Notes under the pieces: generated by a model
Database searches by the model: none
What the model was told of the DNA's origin: nothing
Seen by the model: the letters and a program-made list of their open reading frames with translations, nothing else
Translations under genes and position numbers: made by a program
Origin: Longimicrobiales bacterium
GTDB lineage: Bacteria; Gemmatimonadota; Gemmatimonadetes; Longimicrobiales; Gaopeijiaceae
Direction of reading: 5' to 3'
Assembly: GCA_028279425.1 (NCBI GenBank)
Contig: JANQNV010000135.1
Span: 1 to 40,772, forward strand
Length of the DNA stretch: 40,772 nucleotides
Shown: in pieces, positions 37,563 through 40,772 of the stretch
Layout: each line of letters begins with the position of its first letter
How positions within the stretch are numbered: the first letter of the stretch is position 1

Positions 37563-38117
37563 TCAGACCGAGCGGGAGCCCCGGCGTACCAGCTCCAGCG
37601 CCTCGGGCATCGATGGCGTCCGCGCGAATCGGTCCCTGAAGATCCGCTCGTTGTAGAGCTCGTAGATCTGCTGGGCCGAGAGATCGCCGTTGTCGAACGT
37701 CGTGTTCGTCAGCTCCGGCATCACGAGGTGGAAGCCGTACTCGAAGGCCACGCGGCAGGTGGTGTCCACGCAGTACTCGGTCTGGATCCCGACCAGGATC
37801 AACGTGTCGATCCCGCGATCCTCGAGATACGGTCGAAGGTCGGTGTCGCGGAAGGCGCTGTTGTAGCGCTTTCGCACAACCCTCTCGCCTGCTCGTGGGC
37901 GTATCGGCTCGTGGATCTCCCAGCCGGCGCTCCCGGGCTCGAGGTCACTGCCCGGGTCACCATCGTGCTGGACGTAGATCACCTCGAGCCCGCTGGCTCG
38001 AGACCCGTCGATCAGAGCGCGTATGTTGTCGACCACGGCGCCGCACCGATAAGGGGCCATGGCGACGGCCGCCTCCTGCACGTCGACGACGAGAAGCGCC
38101 TGGCGGGATCCGGACAT
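37563..38117 (-). CDS. Isochorismatase-like cysteine hydrolase
   Basis: A 184-residue cytoplasmic enzyme with the full triad of the family. Asp12 is in ALLVVDVQEA, Lys83 is in VVRKRYNSAF, and Cys116 is in ILVGIQTEYCVDTT. The cis-peptide region GIQTEYC is intact. Relatives include nicotinamidases, N-carbamoyl hydrolases and other amide-cleaving enzymes; the substrate is unknown. It directly follows the MerB-like gene (no gap between that stop and this ATG is possible: this gene starts at 38117 and the neighbour's stop ends at 38118), so the two are probably co-transcribed. Confidence 0.9.
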   Translation of the reverse strand: MSGSRQALLVVDVQEAAVAMAPYRCGAVVDNIRALIDGSRASGLEVIYVQHDGDPGSDLEPGSAGWEIHEPIRPRAGERVVRKRYNSAFRDTDLRPYLEDRGIDTLILVGIQTEYCVDTTCRVAFEYGFHLVMPELTNTTFDNGDLSAQQIYELYNERIFRDRFARTPSMPEALELVRRGSRSV

Positions 38118-38807
38118 CTAGAAGCGGCCCCCGCCGTCGGGCAGTTCCCAGACCGGCCCCGTCAGCCCGAGTCGGGCGAACAAAGCCTGGGCCTCCGAGG
38201 CGCTCCGCTTCGTCCAATCGCGTGCGCGATGTCCGCTGTACCATTCTCTCGCCAACTGCCAGACCTTCGAGACGGGTTGCACGTCTCCTTTCGGGATCCG
38301 GTGAGCCTCGCTCCAGGCGTCCACTTCTGCTTCGTTTCGGAAGATAATCATCGTCGAGCAGGCGTGGACCACGTTTCGCCACACCTCGGCCATCGGAACG
38401 GCGAAGTGGACGACGAGGTCGGTCTCGACCATGGAGGCGTCGCCGACGCGGAGTCGGACCGGGCTCGAATCGGACCCCAGGCTCGTGGCGATTTCCACCT
38501 CGTCGGGCACCAATGCGGCGATGCCGAGCGCGCACCAGCTGCAGGGCGCCCACCACTCGCGCGACGCGGAGCGCACCGTGAAGCTCGTCGGTGAGGCCGA
38601 AAAGGGGTGGGCGATCCACACGGCATTCCTGGATGGATGCAGCACGACTCCGTGCTGGCCTGCGAGCAGCTCGAGTCCCCGCAAGACCTCCTCCGTCGAC
38701 GTGTCGAGGCGCTCTTCCAGCTCCATCGGGGTCGGAGGGAAGCCGCGTTCGATGAACGATTCGATGATCTCGTGGTGCAGGAGTCCCGTGTCCACGCTGT
38801 GCTCCAT
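38118..38807 (-). CDS. MerB-like (alkylmercury lyase family) protein
   Basis: A 229-residue protein. After a helical N-terminus (MELEERLDTSTEEVLRGLEL) comes the MerB core: WAPCSWCALGIAALV with Cys92 in the place of MerB Cys96, and VVHACSTMIIFRN with Cys150 in the place of Cys159. MerB Asp99, which protonates the product, is Gly95 here. An extra Cys89 precedes the core. Known MerB cleaves the carbon-mercury bond. Without the Asp, this may act on another substrate or only bind metal. No other mer gene is in the window. The ATG at 38807 was chosen because the longer frame has no family match. Confidence 0.8.
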   Translation of the reverse strand: MEHSVDTGLLHHEIIESFIERGFPPTPMELEERLDTSTEEVLRGLELLAGQHGVVLHPSRNAVWIAHPFSASPTSFTVRSASREWWAPCSWCALGIAALVPDEVEIATSLGSDSSPVRLRVGDASMVETDLVVHFAVPMAEVWRNVVHACSTMIIFRNEAEVDAWSEAHRIPKGDVQPVSKVWQLAREWYSGHRARDWTKRSASEAQALFARLGLTGPVWELPDGGGRF

Positions 38808-38913
38808 CCGATCAGAAGTCGCGCCGCGGGCGCGAGGGCCGTATGCAGCGGGGACGGTACCGCCTACGGGACATGCGCCGCCAGCCGACGCGGCTGCGTG
38901 CCACTCCCGCGGG

Positions 38914-38943
38914 TTGCCGCGTTCCCGCCCGACCACCTACAAG
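38914..38943 (+). promoter_or_regulatory. Possible promoter for a leaderless transporter mRNA
   Basis: TTGCCG at 38914-38919 and TACAAG at 38938-38943 are 18 bases apart, and the ATG follows 6 bases later. No ribosome site is visible, which fits a leaderless message. Both boxes match the consensus in four of six positions. Confidence 0.3.
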
Positions 38944-38949
38944 TGCAAC

Positions 38950-40422
38950 ATGGACCCCTCGGCCAACCCCGCCCTCGAGACGCACTCGCCGGCCAGCGGC
39001 CCGCGGATCGCGCCCGAAGACCGGGTGCCGATGGGCCAGAAGATCGCCTACGGAATCGGCATGCTGGGCAACCAGATGTTCCCGGCAGCGCTCGGGGTTT
39101 TCATGGTGGTGCTGGTCGAGGGGCTGGGCTTCCCGCCGCTCCTCTGGGGTGTGCTCTTCTTCGCCCCGCGCCTGCTGGATGCACTGACCGATCCCTTCAT
39201 GGGATTCATCACTGACAACACCCGGTCCCGCTGGGGGCGGCGGCGGCCCTGGATCTTCGTGGGCGCCATCGTCACCGGGCTTTCGTACGTCTTCATGTGG
39301 CAGCTCTACGAGACGAACAGCCTGGCCTTCAACTTCACGTACTTCCTGATCGGCTCGATGGCGTTCTACGTCGGCATCACCGTCTTTTCCACGCCCTACG
39401 TGGCGATGGGGTATGAGATGAGTCGCGACTTCCACGAGCGGACTCGGGTGATGGCGGTCGCGCAGTGGATCGGCCAGTGGGCTTGGGTCATCGTGCCGTG
39501 GTTCTGGCCCCTGATGTACGATCCGGAGCTGTTCCAGTCGCCTGCGGCGGCCGCCCGCGAGCTGGCGGTCTGGGTCGGTTTGGGCTGCATGGGGTTGGCG
39601 TTGGTGCCGGCCATCTTCGTGAAGAGCGAGCCCACCACCTCTGCCGAGCACCTGCGCGAACTCAACCGGCAGAACCTCGGCGAAAACGCCACCGCGCTCT
39701 GGAAGGGCTTCGGTGAGGCGTTTCGGTGTGCCCCCTTCCGCCGGCTTTGCGGCGCCACCTTCCTCGTGTTCAACGCCTTCAACGTGGTGGCGGCCTTCTC
39801 GTTCTTCATCATCGTCTACCACATGTTCGGCGGCGATGCCGGAGCGGCCGGGAACTGGACCGCGTGGTTCGGTACCGGAAGCGCCCTCGCGACCACCTTC
39901 CTGGTGATTCCGATCATCACCTTCATGTCGGAGCGACTGGGCAAGCGCCGCACGTTCCTCATCTCGCAGGCCATCTCGCTCATCGGCTACGGACTCTTCT
40001 GGTTCACCTTCCAGCCAGGGCGGCCCCTGCTGATGCTGGTTCCACTCCCGCTCTTTTCGTTCGGCATCGGAGGGCTCTTCACCCTCATGACCTCGATGAC
40101 GGCCGACGTCTGCGACCTCGACGAACTCAACACCGGCGAGCGGCGCGAGGGCACCTTTGCGGCCATCTACTGGTGGATGGTGAAGTTCGGTCTTGCCTTC
40201 GCCGGCGCGCTCAGTGGGCTGATCCTTGGGCTCGTGGGATTCACACCCGACGCCGCATCGCAGCCCGAAGGTGCGGTGACGGGACTGCGCATCGCCTACA
40301 GTCTGATTCCGGCGTCGGGCGCGCTGCTCGCGATCTGGATCATGTCGGGCTACGACATCTCGGAAGCGCGAGCCCACGAGATCCGCGCACAGCTCGAGGA
40401 GCGTCGGGGCGTGCGGGCCTGA
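38950..40422 (+). CDS. GPH-family sugar transporter, second copy
   Basis: A 490-residue inner-membrane carrier with about 12 helices. It carries the same GPH blocks as the operon copy: PRLLDALTDPFMGFITDNTR followed by SRWGRRRPWIFVGA, and later LGKRRTFLISQAISLIGYG, LFTLMTSMTADVCDLDELN and TGERREGTFAAIYWW. The N-terminus is shorter than in the paralog at 17552, and internal differences are spread throughout, so this is an old duplicate. No glycosidase lies beside it here; the substrate may differ. It diverges from the MerB-like gene. Confidence 0.92.
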   Translation: MDPSANPALETHSPASGPRIAPEDRVPMGQKIAYGIGMLGNQMFPAALGVFMVVLVEGLGFPPLLWGVLFFAPRLLDALTDPFMGFITDNTRSRWGRRRPWIFVGAIVTGLSYVFMWQLYETNSLAFNFTYFLIGSMAFYVGITVFSTPYVAMGYEMSRDFHERTRVMAVAQWIGQWAWVIVPWFWPLMYDPELFQSPAAAARELAVWVGLGCMGLALVPAIFVKSEPTTSAEHLRELNRQNLGENATALWKGFGEAFRCAPFRRLCGATFLVFNAFNVVAAFSFFIIVYHMFGGDAGAAGNWTAWFGTGSALATTFLVIPIITFMSERLGKRRTFLISQAISLIGYGLFWFTFQPGRPLLMLVPLPLFSFGIGGLFTLMTSMTADVCDLDELNTGERREGTFAAIYWWMVKFGLAFAGALSGLILGLVGFTPDAASQPEGAVTGLRIAYSLIPASGALLAIWIMSGYDISEARAHEIRAQLEERRGVRA

Positions 40423-40772
40423 CCGGCCCCTCTCAGGGCGCCGCGGGGGGGTCGCTCATTCGGGTGCTTCGCGGAGCGTCGCCTCGATCGCGCGGGCGCC
40501 GAGGCCGAACACCCGTTCGAGCACCGGGGTGGAATTGGTGGACCCCGCGCAGCGCCACCGCAACACGCGTCGGCGGGGTGGCCGAGATCGTACGTGCGAG
40601 CCGAGTTGGAAGGCCGGTGCGGCTAGTGTAGTGTCGCCAAAGTCCTGATGCCGTTCGTGCGCGGGGGCATCCCCGGGATGCGTCGTTGGAACTCCTTGCC
40701 GTAGCTATCGCTACGCCGCGTCGTTCCGCCTCGCCCCCGCGGCGCCTCCGCACCCTCGGCGGTCACCAGACT
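40423..40772. other. Right-end region without a convincing gene
   Basis: No frame here has a family-like sequence. On the minus strand a short frame (TTG at 40563 to TGA at 40456) reads TNSTPVLERVFGLGARAIEA near its end and could be a 35-codon gene or a remnant. GCATCCCCGGGATGC (40667-40681) is a palindrome, and GTAGCTATCGCTAC (40701-40714) differs by one base from the core of the TetR operator at 11469. The last 150 bases look non-coding or repeat-like. Confidence 0.4.

Noticed and set aside
40520..40622. tRNA-Leu-like text (GTGGAATTGGTGGA between GCACCGG and CCGGTGC)
   Set aside because: No anticodon stem of five pairs and no T-arm with a TTC loop can be drawn, so it is not a tRNA.
40433..40753. 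Minus-strand open frame of 106 codons at the right end
   Set aside because: Arg/Pro-rich composition typical of out-of-frame GC-rich DNA, and another frame reads more like protein over part of it.
1..40772. CRISPR array, insertion sequence or integrase
   Set aside because: I saw no regularly spaced short repeats, no transposase or integrase motifs, and no terminal inverted repeats with target duplications.

Overview
The window is about 40.8 kb of GC-rich bacterial DNA with tightly packed genes, many of which overlap by 1 or 4 bases. The gene content fits a free-living Gram-negative heterotroph: several lipoproteins and signal-peptide proteins, outer-membrane-type beta-barrels, three paralogous six-bladed-propeller lipoproteins, and an ECF sigma factor next to a Ser/Thr kinase with a TPR tail. 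Gemmatimonadota is my best guess. It rests on the style of the gene families and not on a marker gene, because the window has no rRNA, no tRNA I trust, and no ribosomal protein.

Layout. (1) 1-6333, all on the minus strand: an NTF2-like protein, a propeller lipoprotein, a serine beta-lactamase-fold hydrolase, a second propeller lipoprotein, a small DUF6176-like protein, an S41 peptidase, and the 5' end of a GT-B glycosyltransferase cut by the window edge. (2) 6422-9016: an ABC-ATPase remnant, then a LysR regulator divergent from an alpha/beta hydrolase plus SnoaL-like pair. (3) 9027-13108: a carboxypeptidase-regulatory-like secreted protein with a coupled 40-codon leader gene, a TetR / methyltransferase / 41-codon gene cluster divergent from a small membrane protein, a cupin with a coupled 48-codon ORF, and a DUF6252-type lipoprotein. 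(4) 13254-17350: ECF sigma factor, 911-residue kinase, and a convergent periplasmic protein.

(5) 17552-31060 is the centre of interest: a seven-gene minus-strand operon for a beta-glucan, most likely laminarin-type beta-1,3-glucan. In transcription order it holds a clan GH-A-like glycosidase fused to a large outer-membrane-like beta-barrel, two cytoplasmic GH3 enzymes, a lipoprotein with three tandem binding modules, a ROK regulator, a GH16 lipoprotein with the laminarinase catalytic signature, and a GPH-family sugar transporter. A perfect 11-3-11 inverted repeat lies just upstream. No SusC/SusD or TonB receptor is present. I infer that polymer is bound and cut at the surface, oligosaccharides are imported by the GPH carrier, and the GH3 enzymes release glucose in the cytoplasm, which the ROK protein may sense.

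(6) 31247-40772: a CPBP membrane protease and a secreted protein divergent from a MarR regulator, an O-methyltransferase with a coupled secreted protein, a third propeller lipoprotein, three coupled genes for an NTF2-like and two envelope proteins, an isochorismatase-like hydrolase next to a MerB-like protein, and a second GPH transporter. The last 350 bases hold no convincing gene.
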